DNA of 64,000 nucleotides from Ornithinimicrobium faecis (GCF_023923225.1 NZ_CP099489.1:3410001-3474000), one strand, 5' to 3'; counted from the first letter of the stretch, positions 1 to 9,460 are shown. The notes: generated from the letters alone by a model not told the origin. Numbers and translations: made by a program.

Positions 1-2
1 AG

Positions 3-1814
3 GTCGATCGGTGCACCCTCAAAGGTGCAGGCCAGCTCCATCGTGAACGGCCCATCGGCTGCCTCGGCGCCGTCACCCTCAAGCAGCTTGGTCACGTCGA
101 CCGCGCCGACATCGAAGGTGTTCGTCACCGTGAATCCTGCAGCCTCGTCATCAGCACCGACCACCAGGTTGGCGGGAGCGATCTCGGACGAGGTCGCACC
201 GCCGTCCTCGGTCTCCAGGGCGGAGCACTCGGCACCGATCGGCAGACCCGACCACGATCCGGTCAGGCCATCCTCGACAGAGAGCACTCGCGAGGAGTCG
301 TCACCCAGGTCGATCGGCTCACCCTGGAAGGTGCACGCCAGCTCGACGGTGAACGGACCAGTGCCGAAGTCGGCTGCCGCGCCCTCGACCACCTTCTCGA
401 CGGAGACCTCACCCAGCTCGAAGGTGTTGGTCACCTCGAAGGCAGCAGTCTCGGCGTCAACAACCCCGACGGTCACCGCAGCGGGGACGATCTCCGAGGA
501 GGTCGCACCGCGATCCTCGGTCTCCGTGAGGCCACACTCGGCACCGACGGGCAGACCCGTCCAGGATCCGCTGAGATCGTTCTCTGCGGACAGGACCCGC
601 GAGGCGTCCTCGCCCAGGTCGATCGACTCACCCTGGAAGGTGCACGCCAGCTCGACCTCGAAGGGGCCGGCGCCAAACTCAGCGCCCTCACCGGTGACCA
701 ACTTCGTGACGTCAACCTGACCTGCCTCGAAGGTGTTGGTCACCTCGAAGGCAGCAGTCTCAGCGTCAGCCACCGCGACCGTCACCGCAGCCGGCACGAT
801 CTCCGAGGAGGTCGCACCGCCATCCTCGGTCTCGGTCAGGCCACACGCGGCGCTCACGGGGAGGCCGGACCAGGAGCCAGTCAGGTCGTTCTCGACAGAC
901 AGGACACGTGGGGCATCCTCACCGAGGTCGATCGACTCACCCTGGAAGGTGCAGGCCAGCTCGACCGTGAACGGCCCCGTGCCGTATGCCGCAGCGTCGC
1001 CTTCCACGATCTTCTGGACCGAGACCTCGCCCAGCTCGAAGGTGTTGGTGAGGTCGAAGACCGCGGGGGCCGCCGTCTCCTCACCGACAGTCACCGTGTC
1101 CGGCGTGATCGCCACCGAGGTGGCACCGCCGTCCTCGGTCTCCGCGAGGGAGCACTCGGCACCGACGGGCAACCCGTCCCAGGCACCGGTCAGACCATCC
1201 TCAACAGACAGCACCCGGGATGCGTCGTCGCCCAGGTCAACCGGCTCACCCTGGAAGGTGCACGCCAACTCAACCGTGAACGGACCAGAGCCGAAGTCAG
1301 CGCCAGCACCCTCAATGGTCTTGCCCACAGCAACCTGACCCAGCACGAAGGTGTTGGTCACGACAAACTCGGCCGGCTCCTCACCGGCAAGCACCGTCAG
1401 CGACTCGGGGACGACCTGCGCCAGCGTCGCACCACCGTCGTCGGTCTCGGTGACCGAGCACTCGGCGCCGATCGGCAGCTGCCCCCAGGACCCGGCATAC
1501 CCGTTGTCCTCGGACAGCACCAGCGAGGCACCGTCCACGTCAACCGGCTCACCCTGGAAGGTGCAGGCCAGCTCGACCGTGAACGGACCAGCACCGAACA
1601 GCTCGGCACCTGGGCCGGTCACGACCTTGGACACCGCGACCTCACCGAGATCGAAGGTGTTGGTCAGGTCGAACGTGGCCGGGGCCTCGAGGTCCTCACC
1701 GACAGTCACCGTGTCCGGGGTGATCGCCACCGAGGTGGCACCGCCGTCCTCGGTCTCCTCAAGGGAGCACTCGGCACCGACCGGCAGGCCCTCCCAGGCA
1801 CCGGTCAGACCATC
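3..1814 (-). pseudogene. DUF5979-repeat surface protein, 5'-truncated, runs off the left edge
   Basis: The minus strand is open for 604 codons and encodes near-identical domains of about 101-103 residues, each with a motif like GPFTVELACTFQGEPIDLG followed by DGLTGSWSGLPIGAEC and a TVTNTF-type end. The motif recurs near 15, 321, 630, 939, 1248 and 1551, a period of 303-309 bp. Such DUF5979 arrays form stalks of wall-anchored actinobacterial surface proteins, so an anchor is expected beyond position 1. The first unit starts in mid-domain at DGLTG and is immediately preceded in frame by TAG (1815-1817); upstream DNA is AT-rich and unrelated. There is no start codon with a ribosome-binding site and no signal peptide. 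Either the gene is a truncated remnant or the assembly is misjoined at a repeat. The family is clear; the status is uncertain. Confidence 0.75.
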
Positions 1815-1828
1815 CTAGAGTGACGTCT

Positions 1829-1856
1829 ACCTTAAACTTTTTTGAGACGGAGTCAA
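1829..1856 (-). promoter_or_regulatory. possible promoter reading into the truncated DUF5979 frame
   Basis: On the minus strand TTGACT and TAAGGT are 16 nt apart in a 69-bp AT-rich gap between the rdgB stop and the DUF5979 frame. This is only a consensus-like match; AT-rich DNA yields such matches by chance and no translatable start follows. Confidence 0.2.
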
Positions 1857-1883
1857 TTAAATACTCGTGAGTTCAGTCACATT

Positions 1884-2504
1884 TCACGCGAAGGCTGCCG
1901 CGATGTCCTCGGCGAGAGCCCGGAAAGCCCGCCCGCGGTGGCTGATCTCGTGCTTCTCCTGGGCGGTGAGCTGCGCCAGCGTCCTGCCGTCCGGGAGCAC
2001 CAGCAACGGGTCATAGCCGAATCCGTTGCTGCCGATCGGCTCACGGCCCAGCGCACCGCGCACCGCGCCCTCGCGCACGATCGTGTCCTGCCCGGGCACA
2101 GCGAGCGCTGCGGCACAGACGAACCCAGCGGCCCGGTGCTGATCCGGGACATCGCCCAACTGCGCCAGGAGCAACGCGTTGTTGGCAGCATCCTTGTCCG
2201 CCCCCGAGACCCCCGACCAGCGGGCCGAGAAGACTCCCGGGCTGCCACCGAGGACGTCGACAGCCAGCCCCGAGTCATCGGCGAGCGCCGGCAGCCCGGT
2301 CGCATCGCGCACCGCCTCGGCCTTCAGGGTCGCGTTGGCGGCGAAGGTGACACCCGACTCGACGACGTCCTCCAGCTCGGGGAAGTCGGTCACGGGCACC
2401 AGATCGAGCCCGGTCCGCTCCAGCACGTCGGCGAGGATGTCACGCAGCTCCTCAACCTTGTGGGCATTGCGGGTGGCCAGGACGATGCGCGTGGGCTGGG
2501 TCAT
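1884..2504 (-). CDS. rdgB: RdgB/HAM1 non-canonical purine NTP pyrophosphatase
   Basis: A 206-residue cytoplasmic enzyme that hydrolyses dITP, ITP and XTP to monophosphates, cleaning the nucleotide pool. The N-terminus MTQPTRIVLATRNAHKVEEL carries the family's substrate-binding T/S-x-N-x-x-K motif. Further family motifs are SGVTFAANATLKA, ALADDSGLAVDVLGG, GFGYDPLL and SHRGRAFRAL near the C-terminus. Length is normal (about 200). The ATG at 2504 starts exactly at the family N-terminus; a longer frame to 2900 is unrelated sequence. In actinobacteria this gene usually follows rph directly; here ggt and tetR on the other strand lie between them. Confidence 0.95.
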   Translation of the reverse strand: MTQPTRIVLATRNAHKVEELRDILADVLERTGLDLVPVTDFPELEDVVESGVTFAANATLKAEAVRDATGLPALADDSGLAVDVLGGSPGVFSARWSGVSGADKDAANNALLLAQLGDVPDQHRAAGFVCAAALAVPGQDTIVREGAVRGALGREPIGSNGFGYDPLLVLPDGRTLAQLTAQEKHEISHRGRAFRALAEDIAAAFA

Positions 2505-2583
2505 GCCTCCAGCGTAGGTCGAGGCACGGCGCGCCAGTGGCGTGGGCCGGGAGCGTCGGTCGGTCCAGGTAGCGTTGCCGACG

Positions 2584-4437
2584 ATGCAGACTCCCGCCCC
2601 CGACTCCCGCCGTGTGAGCGCCCGCCACCGCGTCCTCGCCCTGGCCCTGCCGGTCCTGCTCGTCGTGGCGACAGCCTGCTCCGGCGGGGAAGACCCGGAC
2701 GACTCAGACTCCTCCCCCACTGCCAGCTCGACGGTGACTGGCGCGCCCCCGGCCACCAGCACCGCACCGGCCGACGATGCAGGGACCACCAGTGTCGGAC
2801 CACCGGACGACGCCGGGACGACGAGTGCCCCGCCACCAGACGACTCAGAGACCACGAGCAACCCGCCGCCGACGGAGACCGCCGCACCGACCGAACCCAC
2901 CGGTCCGGCCCACGCGTTCGGCGCCTATGGCATCGCGGCCGGTCACCCAGAGGCAGTGCAGGTTGGCATCGACATCCTGGAGCGGGGCGGCAACGCGGTG
3001 GATGCGGCCGTGGCCACGGCCTTCGCGATGGGTGTGATCGAGCCACTGACCTCCGGCGTGGGCGGCGGCGGCACGGCACTGGTGGTGCCGATGCCCGACA
3101 GCACGGCACCAGGCAACCCCGACAAGGCCCTGGCCTACGACTACCGCGAGACCCTGCAGTCCTCGGGCAAGCTGCCCAAGAGTCGCACCGGCATCCCCGG
3201 TTTCGTGGCGGGCATGGCCGAGCTGCACGCCGAGCACGGGCAGCTGCCCTGGCGCGACGTGCTGCAGCCGGCGATCGACCTCGCCGAGTTCGGCGTGCCG
3301 GCCTCGTGGTGGCTCGCGCAGGAGTTGCGCACCGAGCGGGGGCGCGCGGTCACCGCGGACCTCCCGCAGTTCCGCAACCAGGCGCTGGAACCGCTGGAGG
3401 AGAATGACCTGCTGATCCAGCTCGACCTCGCGGAGACCCTGGAGACCATCGCCCGGGACGGTCGCGACGGCTTCTACACCGGCTATCTCGCGCAGGAGCT
3501 CACCCGCGCTGACGGCATCGACGCCAAGGGGCTCGACACCTACGCGGTGGACGTGCGCGACCCCGTCCGCGGAGCGATCAGGGGCCACGTGGTGATGGCC
3601 GCCGCCCCGGCCACTGCCGGCGTGGCCCTGGTCCAGCTGCTCCAGGTCGCCGAGGCCAACGGGTTGGACCACACCAAACCCGGCACCTCGGCATACATCG
3701 ACACTCTCTCCGATGCCTGGCTGGTGGCCGACGAGTCGATGGACACCGTCGTGGGCGACCCCAACTTCGTCGACGTGCCGATCAAGAAACTGACCGATCC
3801 CACGGCCAACGCCGCCCTCGAGGTCGCGGCACCCGCGCCCAGCGGTGAGGTGGCGGCAGGCCGACCGGCCGACGGCAACACCACCCACCTCAGCGTGGTG
3901 GATGCCGACGGGCTCTCGGTCTCGATGACCAACACGGTCACCGACTTCTGGGGCTCCGGGCAGGAGATCGGCGGGTTCTTCGTCAACAACCACCTGATCC
4001 GGTTTGGCACCACGGGACGGACCAAGGCCAATGACCCTGAGCCGGGCAAACGGCCGGTCAGCTTCATGGCGCCAGCCATCGTGCTGGACTCCGAGCTGCG
4101 GCCGGCGCTGATCGTCGGCTCGCCCGGCGGCCGCCGCATCCCCAACATCCAGGCCAACGTGATCTCCCGGTGGCTGGACGGCCAGCCGTTGCAGGACGCC
4201 GTGGACTCGCCCCGGTTCCACCTGGACGAGGGGACGCTGTATGCCGAGAAGTTGCCTCAGTCGACGACGCGCGGGTTGGAGAAGCTGGACTATCGGATCC
4301 GGGTGGCCCCGGCGGCCTGGAATCTGTTCGGGTCGGCTCAGGCGCTGGAGCTGGACCACGCCGGGGGCACGGTGATCGGGGCGACCGACAAGCGCCGCAC
4401 CGGTGCCTGGGACAGCGGGCCCGGCCTGCGCCCCTGA
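2584..4437 (+). CDS. ggt: lipoprotein gamma-glutamyltransferase (Ntn hydrolase, T3 family)
   Basis: A 617-residue exported enzyme that cleaves or transfers the gamma-glutamyl group of glutathione and similar compounds. The N-terminus has basic residues, a hydrophobic segment and lipobox VATAC (Cys32), so it should be lipid-anchored outside the membrane. A Thr/Ser/Pro-rich linker (about 35-105) precedes the GGT domain, which opens with the ASGHPEA-like AAGHPEAVQVG stretch. NTTHLSVVD matches the autoprocessing site, giving Thr433 as nucleophile, and GSPGGRRIPN matches the oxyanion region. The ATG at 2584 is chosen because it gives a clean signal peptide; an in-frame start at 2542 adds 14 residues. 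A TetR gene follows by 45 nt on the same strand. Confidence 0.93.
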   Translation: MQTPAPDSRRVSARHRVLALALPVLLVVATACSGGEDPDDSDSSPTASSTVTGAPPATSTAPADDAGTTSVGPPDDAGTTSAPPPDDSETTSNPPPTETAAPTEPTGPAHAFGAYGIAAGHPEAVQVGIDILERGGNAVDAAVATAFAMGVIEPLTSGVGGGGTALVVPMPDSTAPGNPDKALAYDYRETLQSSGKLPKSRTGIPGFVAGMAELHAEHGQLPWRDVLQPAIDLAEFGVPASWWLAQELRTERGRAVTADLPQFRNQALEPLEENDLLIQLDLAETLETIARDGRDGFYTGYLAQELTRADGIDAKGLDTYAVDVRDPVRGAIRGHVVMAAAPATAGVALVQLLQVAEANGLDHTKPGTSAYIDTLSDAWLVADESMDTVVGDPNFVDVPIKKLTDPTANAALEVAAPAPSGEVAAGRPADGNTTHLSVVDADGLSVSMTNTVTDFWGSGQEIGGFFVNNHLIRFGTTGRTKANDPEPGKRPVSFMAPAIVLDSELRPALIVGSPGGRRIPNIQANVISRWLDGQPLQDAVDSPRFHLDEGTLYAEKLPQSTTRGLEKLDYRIRVAPAAWNLFGSAQALELDHAGGTVIGATDKRRTGAWDSGPGLRP

Positions 4438-4482
4438 CGCGCCGTCGGGTCGCTTTCTGTGAGCAGCGGGCTACGCTGAGAC

Positions 4483-5106
4483 ATGACCCCCGACCAGCCG
4501 GGGTCGGCCCGGCTCGGCCGACCCCCCGCTTCCTCTGCTGACAAGATCGAGCAGACCTCCATGGCATTGCTGCTCGAGCGAGGCTTTGACCACGTCTCGG
4601 TCGCAGAGCTGGCCGCGGCCGCGGGCATCAGCCGTGCCACGTTCTTTCGGTATTTCCCGACCAAGGCCGACGTGGTCTGGCGGGGGTTTGACCGGGCCCT
4701 CGACGCCATGGAGCAGGCCCTGGAGCAGGCGCCCGAGCAGCTGGACACCATGGCGGCGATCCGCGAGGCGATCGACGAGTCGTTCCTGGCCACCGCCCCT
4801 CATCGGGACGTGTGGTGGCAGAGCTTCATGCTGGTCAACGCGCAGCGATCCGTGGGCGGCGAGTCTCACGATCGGTGGGCACGCTGGACCGACCTGGTCA
4901 CGCGCTTCGTGGCCGGACGGATGGGCGTGCCCGAGGGCCACGCAGTCCCCGCCGCCATCGCGTGGGCACACCTCGGGATCTACCTCGCCACGCTGCGTGC
5001 GTGGGCTGGCCAGCCGATGGACGCCGACCAGATGCAGGCACAGGCCCTGAGCTCCATCGACCTGGTCGCGGCCGAGATGGCCGGCCTGCTCGAGTTCACC
5101 GACTGA
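4483..5106 (+). CDS. TetR-family transcriptional regulator
   Basis: A 207-residue regulator. Residues about 20-65 form the N-terminal TetR helix-turn-helix: KIEQTSMALLLERGFDHVSV, then AELAAAAGISRATFFRYFPT and KADV. The rest is helical and variable, as expected for a ligand-binding dimer domain; it contains MftR-like spacing but no recognisable ligand motif. It lies 45 nt downstream of ggt on the same strand and may be cotranscribed with it. Target and inducer cannot be read from the sequence. Confidence 0.9.
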   Translation: MTPDQPGSARLGRPPASSADKIEQTSMALLLERGFDHVSVAELAAAAGISRATFFRYFPTKADVVWRGFDRALDAMEQALEQAPEQLDTMAAIREAIDESFLATAPHRDVWWQSFMLVNAQRSVGGESHDRWARWTDLVTRFVAGRMGVPEGHAVPAAIAWAHLGIYLATLRAWAGQPMDADQMQAQALSSIDLVAAEMAGLLEFTD

Positions 5107-5129
5107 CCGCGCAGCGCCACCTGGCGTCA

Positions 5130-5150
5130 GCGGGCCTGTAGGCGGCCCGC
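5130..5150. terminator. hairpin between convergent tetR and rph
   Basis: GCGGGCC, a 7-nt loop and GGCCCGC form a perfect 7-bp GC stem between the tetR stop (5106) and the rph stop (5166). No T-run follows, which is common in high-GC actinobacteria. It could serve both strands. Confidence 0.5.
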
Positions 5151-5165
5151 GTCACGCAGCCAGTG

Positions 5166-5966
5166 TCAGGAGGTCGGCGGCCCCTGGTCGACGTCCGAGC
5201 CGGCCTCGCGCGCGTCGGAGCCACCCATGTCGTCGCCGCCGAGTGCGGCGATCTGGCGGGCGGTCAGCTCGGCGCAGCCCTCGGCGGCCTGGTCGAGGAG
5301 AGCATCCAGCAGTTCGCGGTCGAACGGCACGCCCTCGGCGGTGCCCTGCACCTCCACGAACCGGCCGTCGCCGGTCATCACCACGTTCATGTCGGTGTCG
5401 GCATCGACGTCCTCGACATAGTCCAGGTCCAGCACCGGCTCCCCCTTGACGATGCCCACGCTGACGGCGGCCACCGACCCGGTGATCGGCTCGGCGCCCT
5501 TCTTGATCAGCCCGAGGGAACGGCCCTTCTCGACGGCGTCGACCAGCGCGACATAGGCGCCGGTGATCGCCGCGGTGCGGGTGCCCCCGTCGGCCTGCAG
5601 GACGTCGCAGTCCAGCTGGATGGTGTTCTCCCCCAGAGCGGACAGGTCGATCACCGCACGCAGGCTCCGGCCGACCAGGCGAGAGATCTCGTGCGTGCGG
5701 CCACCGATGCGCCCCTTGACCGACTCACGGTCGCTGCGCGTGTGCGTGGCGCGCGGGAGCATGGCGTATTCAGCTGTGGCCCACCCCAACCCGCTGCCCC
5801 TGCGCCAGCGCGGCACGCCCTCACTGAAGGAGGCGACACACAGCACGCGCGTCTTGCCAAACTCGACCAGGACGCTCCCCTCGGCGTGGTCGAGCCACCC
5901 GCGGGTGATCCGGATCTCACGGAGTTGGTCGGGCTGGCGGCCATCGTGGCGGGGTCCATCACTCAT
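5166..5966 (-). CDS. rph: ribonuclease PH
   Basis: A 266-residue phosphorolytic 3'-5' exoribonuclease that trims tRNA 3' ends. The family motifs are all present: [15 protein letters not shown] at the N-terminus, the arginine-rich stretch [20 protein letters not shown], the phosphate-site stretch [20 protein letters not shown], and [17 protein letters not shown] with conserved acidic residues. Length is slightly over the usual 240-260 because of a short Asp/Gly-rich tail ([20 protein letters not shown]). The ATG at 5966 is chosen over upstream in-frame codons because the homologous sequence begins there. It lies 111 nt after the ROK repressor on the same strand and is normally followed by rdgB, here separated from it. 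Confidence 0.95.
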   Translation of the reverse strand: MSDGPRHDGRQPDQLREIRITRGWLDHAEGSVLVEFGKTRVLCVASFSEGVPRWRRGSGLGWATAEYAMLPRATHTRSDRESVKGRIGGRTHEISRLVGRSLRAVIDLSALGENTIQLDCDVLQADGGTRTAAITGAYVALVDAVEKGRSLGLIKKGAEPITGSVAAVSVGIVKGEPVLDLDYVEDVDADTDMNVVMTGDGRFVEVQGTAEGVPFDRELLDALLDQAAEGCAELTARQIAALGGDDMGGSDAREAGSDVDQGPPTS

Positions 5967-6077
5967 GCCCCCCAGCGTAGGCGCACGCCGCACTGTCGGC
6001 GTCACCGAGGCTGGGCGCTCAGCGAGCGGTGTGCGCCAGGTCGCCCTCACGGCACGCAAAGCACCAACTCGGTGTCC

Positions 6078-7244
6078 TCAGGCCCCGGAGTGGACCAACT
6101 CGGTGTCCTCGGCGGCCAGCTGCACAGCCCCGACCAGGCTCGCCCGGTCGCCCAGCTCGCTGATCACGATCGGGGTCTCGGCCACCGAGGAGAGCGCGTG
6201 GCGTCGCAGTCCGGTGCGGGTCGGCTCCAGCAGCAGCTCACCGGCCTGGGCGGAGGCGCCGCCCAGGATGATGATGCCGGGGTTGAGCAGGTTCAGGACC
6301 GAGCCGAGGGCCCACCCGAGGCGCAGGCCGGCATCCTCGATCACCCGCTGGGCCGCGAGGTTGCCCTCCCCCGCCGCGACGACCACCTCCTTGAAGGTGG
6401 CGCCTGGCAGGTGTGAGCCGAGCAGCCGCAGCAGGTGCTCGCTGGAGGTGTAGGTCTCCAGGCAACCCCGGCTCCCGCACCGGCACATCGGCCCCTGCTC
6501 ATCGACGGTCAGGTGGCCGATCTCCCCCGCAGTGCCATCGGCCCCGTGGAACAGCTCGTCGTTGATCATGATCCCGGCACCCACGCCGCTGGCGATCTTC
6601 ACGAACACCGAGCTGGTGTGCCCCTGGCCCTGCCCGTGACGGTGCTCCGCGAGCGCGCCGAGGTTGGCGTCATTCTCGACGCGCACGGGCACCCCGAAGG
6701 TCTCCTCCGCGACGGCGGCGGCGTCCACGCCCTCCCACCCCGGGAAGATGGCAGACGACCGCACGACGTTGTTGACCACCGGCGCCGGCAGACCGAGACC
6801 GACCTGCCGCAGCGGCCCGACTGCCGGGTTGATGCGCTCCAGGAGCGTCCGCGCCAGCCGCAGGTCGAGGACGTGGTCCTCCGGCTCGGAGGCCACCCGC
6901 TCCTCGGCCAACACCTTGCCGGTCAGGTCCCCGACAGCGACCGCGATGTGACTGTGCCCAAAGTCGATCCCCGCCACCACCCCGGCACCCGGCGCAAGAC
7001 GCACCGCCGAGCCACGTCGCCCGCTGCTCGGCTCGGTGTCCAGCAGCCCGGCCGCCGTCAGGTCGCGCACGATGTTGGACACGGTGGCGTGGGCCAGCCC
7101 GGTGGCCCGGGCGAGCTCAGCCTGGGTGTGCACGCCCTTGTCCGTGGGCGTGCGCAACACCGAGAGCAGTCGCCGCTCGTTGGACGCTCGCAGCGATGTC
7201 GACGAGCCGGGCGCAGCAGTCGGACGTGGCGCGCTTCGGGGCAT
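6078..7244 (-). CDS. ROK-family transcriptional repressor
   Basis: A 388-residue repressor of the NagC/XylR (ROK) type. A winged helix occupies about residues 20-85 (TQAELARATGLAHATVSNIV). A sugar-kinase-like domain follows, with VVAGIDFGHSHIAVAVGDL as the phosphate-1-like motif and CRCGSRGCLETY as the ROK zinc signature (about 250-262). The gene is divergent from a xylose-type ABC importer whose start lies 201 nt away, and AACGATAA/TTATCGTT elements lie between them. It therefore most likely represses that importer and itself, released by a sugar. The inducer (xylose or another pentose) is inferred only from the binding-protein family. Confidence 0.92.
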   Translation of the reverse strand: MPRSAPRPTAAPGSSTSLRASNERRLLSVLRTPTDKGVHTQAELARATGLAHATVSNIVRDLTAAGLLDTEPSSGRRGSAVRLAPGAGVVAGIDFGHSHIAVAVGDLTGKVLAEERVASEPEDHVLDLRLARTLLERINPAVGPLRQVGLGLPAPVVNNVVRSSAIFPGWEGVDAAAVAEETFGVPVRVENDANLGALAEHRHGQGQGHTSSVFVKIASGVGAGIMINDELFHGADGTAGEIGHLTVDEQGPMCRCGSRGCLETYTSSEHLLRLLGSHLPGATFKEVVVAAGEGNLAAQRVIEDAGLRLGWALGSVLNLLNPGIIILGGASAQAGELLLEPTRTGLRRHALSSVAETPIVISELGDRASLVGAVQLAAEDTELVHSGA

Positions 7245-7280
7245 GGCTGAACTGTGCCTGCCCGCTCATTAACTGTCAAG

Positions 7281-7341
7281 CGATAACGATAAATGTTGCA
7301 AGATTCAGCACTGAACCCATCTTGACCAGACCGTTATCGTT
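7281..7341. promoter_or_regulatory. putative ROK operator pair between rok and the sugar ABC operon
   Basis: CGATAACGATAA (7281-7292) and its near reverse complement CCGTTATCGTT (7331-7341) lie in the divergent intergenic region. The 8-bp element AACGATAA (7285-7292) is exactly the reverse complement of TTATCGTT (7334-7341). AT-rich inverted elements of this kind are typical of ROK repressor sites. The assignment to the adjacent repressor rests on position. Confidence 0.5.
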
Positions 7342-7445
7342 CACCTCTTGACGACAAAGCCGTCCGGCGGGACACTTCAGGGATCTTGTTCGCAACGAAG
7401 CGGGCGCTGGGTCTCCCGGTCCGCTCCACCCAAGGAGGACCCACC

Positions 7446-8636
7446 GTGACCACAACAGTTCGGCGCCGCTCGGCCGTCGGCATCACCGCCCTGCTCGCCT
7501 TCACCTTGTCTGCCTGCGGGGCCAACGACCCCGCACCAGAGGACACCGACGACACGGGGGCCGATGCTGCAGTCGACGACGCCGATGCGGGCGAGGACGT
7601 CGGCGAGGCAAGCGACGAGACCGGTGACGACACTGGCGGTGCCCCGGGAGGCGAGAGCATCAGCATCGCGCTCCTGCTCCCCGAGACGCAGACCACCCGT
7701 TACGAGGCGTTCGACAAGCCGCTCTTCGAGGCCAAGGTGGCCGAGCTGTGCGAGGAGTGCGAGGTCCTCTATTACAACGCCGACCAGGACGAGACCGCCC
7801 AGTCCCAGCAGGTGGACACCGCGATCAGCGAGGGCGCATCAGTCATCGTGCTCGACCCGGTCAACGGCGCCGGAGCCGGTGGCATGGTGACCGCTGCGCA
7901 GGCCGAGGACATCCCGGTCATCGCCTATGACCGGTTCATCGCCGAGGCCGACTACTACATGTCCTTCGACAACGAGACCGTCGGCAAGATGCAGGGCGAG
8001 GCCCTCGTCGAGGCGATGGGCGACACCGGCAACATCCTGATGCTCAACGGCGCCCCCAGCGACCCCAACGCCGCTCAGTTCAAGGCCGGCGCGCACAGCG
8101 TCATCGACGCCAGTGGCCTGACGATCCTGGAGGAGTATGACAACCCCGACTGGTCCCCGGAGAACGCCCAGCAGTTCGTCACCGACCAGCTCAGCGCCTA
8201 TGACCCCTCGGAGATCAACGGCGTCTATGCCGCCAACGACGGCCAGGCCGGTGGAGTGGTCGCGGCCCTGACCGGCGGCGGCATCGCGGTGGACGACCTG
8301 CCGCCGATCACCGGCCAGGACGCCGAGCTCGCGGCGGTGCAGCGGATCGTGGCCGGCCAGCAGGCGGTCACCGTCTACAAGCCGATCCCCATCGAGGCCG
8401 AGACCGCGGCCGAGCTGGCCGTCACCCTGGCCCGGGGCGAGGAGCCTGCCGCCACGAGTGACACCGGCGTCGAGCTGTCCGACTTCGAGGGCGTCCCGTC
8501 CTACATCTTCGACCCGATCGCGGTGACCCAGGACAACGTCAACGACACGATCGTGGCCGACGGCTTCTACTCCGCCGACGAGATCTGCACCGGCGACTAC
8601 GCGGCGGCGTGCGAGTCGCTCGGGCTCGGCGGATGA
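7446..8636 (+). CDS. xylose-type sugar ABC transporter substrate-binding lipoprotein
   Basis: A 396-residue lipoprotein that captures sugar outside the cell. The GTG at 7446 follows AAGGAGG by 7 nt and gives a signal peptide with lipobox LSAC (Cys24), then an acidic linker to about residue 75. The periplasmic-binding-protein fold includes features of the XylF/ChvE group: ALLLPETQTTRYEAFDKPLF, VIAYDRFIAEADYYMSFDNE and LMLNGAPSDPNAAQFKAGA. An in-frame start at 7386 would spoil the signal peptide. The ATPase gene overlaps its stop codon (ATGA). Xylose or a related pentose is the likely ligand by family; the exact sugar is not provable here. Confidence 0.9.
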   Translation: MTTTVRRRSAVGITALLAFTLSACGANDPAPEDTDDTGADAAVDDADAGEDVGEASDETGDDTGGAPGGESISIALLLPETQTTRYEAFDKPLFEAKVAELCEECEVLYYNADQDETAQSQQVDTAISEGASVIVLDPVNGAGAGGMVTAAQAEDIPVIAYDRFIAEADYYMSFDNETVGKMQGEALVEAMGDTGNILMLNGAPSDPNAAQFKAGAHSVIDASGLTILEEYDNPDWSPENAQQFVTDQLSAYDPSEINGVYAANDGQAGGVVAALTGGGIAVDDLPPITGQDAELAAVQRIVAGQQAVTVYKPIPIEAETAAELAVTLARGEEPAATSDTGVELSDFEGVPSYIFDPIAVTQDNVNDTIVADGFYSADEICTGDYAAACESLGLGG

Positions 8637-9460
8637 CCCAACCGGTCATCGCGCAGGGCACGGTGCCGGTCGGGGACAGCGTGCTGTCCCTGACCGGCAT
8701 CACCAAGCGCTTCGGCGCGGTCCAGGCCCTCACGGACGTCTCGCTCGAGGTGCATGCCGGGGAGGTGGTCGCCCTCGTGGGTGACAACGGCGCCGGCAAG
8801 TCGACGCTGGTCAAGATCATCTCGGGCGTCTATCAGCCCAACAAGGGCACGATCGTCGTCGACGGTCGCGCGGTCGAGGTGCACGGGCCCTCCGACGCCC
8901 AGCGCCTCGGGATCGCCACGGTCTTCCAGGACCTGGCGCTGTGCGACAACCTCGACGTGGTCGCCAACCTCTTCCTCGGGCAGGAGCGGACCAACGCCAC
9001 GATTCTCAACGAGGTCGAGATGGAGCAGGAGTCGTGGCGGTTGCTGCGCACCCTGTCGGCCAAGATCCCCTCGGTGCGCATCCCGATCGCGGCCCTGTCC
9101 GGCGGGCAGCGCCAGACGGTGGCCATCGCCCGCAGTCTGGTCGGCCAGCCCAAGGTGGTGCTGCTCGACGAGCCCACCGCTGCCCTCGGGGTGGCCCAGA
9201 CCGCGGAGGTGCTCAACCTGGTCGAGCGCCTGCGCGAGACCGGGCTGGGCGTGATCCTGGTCAGCCACAACATGGCCGACGTGCAGGCTGTCGCCGACCG
9301 GATCGTCGTGCTGCGGCTGGGCCGCAATGCCGCGGACTTCGCCGTCGAGGAGGCCACCACCGAGGAGTTGGTCGCCGCGATCACCGGCGCCTCAGACAAC
9401 GTGGTCGCTGCCCGGGCGTCACGGCATACCCGTCTCGAGGATGAGGTGACCGATGAGTGA
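8633..9460 (+). CDS. sugar ABC transporter ATP-binding protein, single NBD
   Basis: A 275-residue cytoplasmic ATPase energising the adjacent importer. Walker A is GDNGAGKST, the signature is LSGGQRQTV and Walker B is VVLLDEP, followed by the switch histidine in ILVSHNMADV. Classical XylG/RbsA proteins are about 500 residues with two ATPase domains; this has one, like the FrcA class, so it must act as a dimer. The start at 8633 overlaps the binding-protein stop by 4 nt, and the end overlaps the permease start by 8 nt, indicating translational coupling. Confidence 0.93.
   Translation: MTQPVIAQGTVPVGDSVLSLTGITKRFGAVQALTDVSLEVHAGEVVALVGDNGAGKSTLVKIISGVYQPNKGTIVVDGRAVEVHGPSDAQRLGIATVFQDLALCDNLDVVANLFLGQERTNATILNEVEMEQESWRLLRTLSAKIPSVRIPIAALSGGQRQTVAIARSLVGQPKVVLLDEPTAALGVAQTAEVLNLVERLRETGLGVILVSHNMADVQAVADRIVVLRLGRNAADFAVEEATTEELVAAITGASDNVVAARASRHTRLEDEVTDE

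Noticed and set aside
1..1814. Repeats as a CRISPR array
   Set aside because: The period is about 306 bp and each unit encodes a protein domain; there are no short repeats with unique spacers.
25..1818. Plus-strand Ser/Thr/Pro-rich reading frames
   Set aside because: They are antisense to the DUF5979 repeats; their low-complexity text mirrors the repeated minus-strand domains.
2845..4359. Long minus-strand frame opposite ggt
   Set aside because: Composition is His/Gly/Arg-rich without motifs, and the plus strand holds a complete gamma-glutamyltransferase.
5163..6416. Long plus-strand frame over rph and the ROK gene
   Set aside because: It crosses two well-supported minus-strand genes and has no family resemblance.
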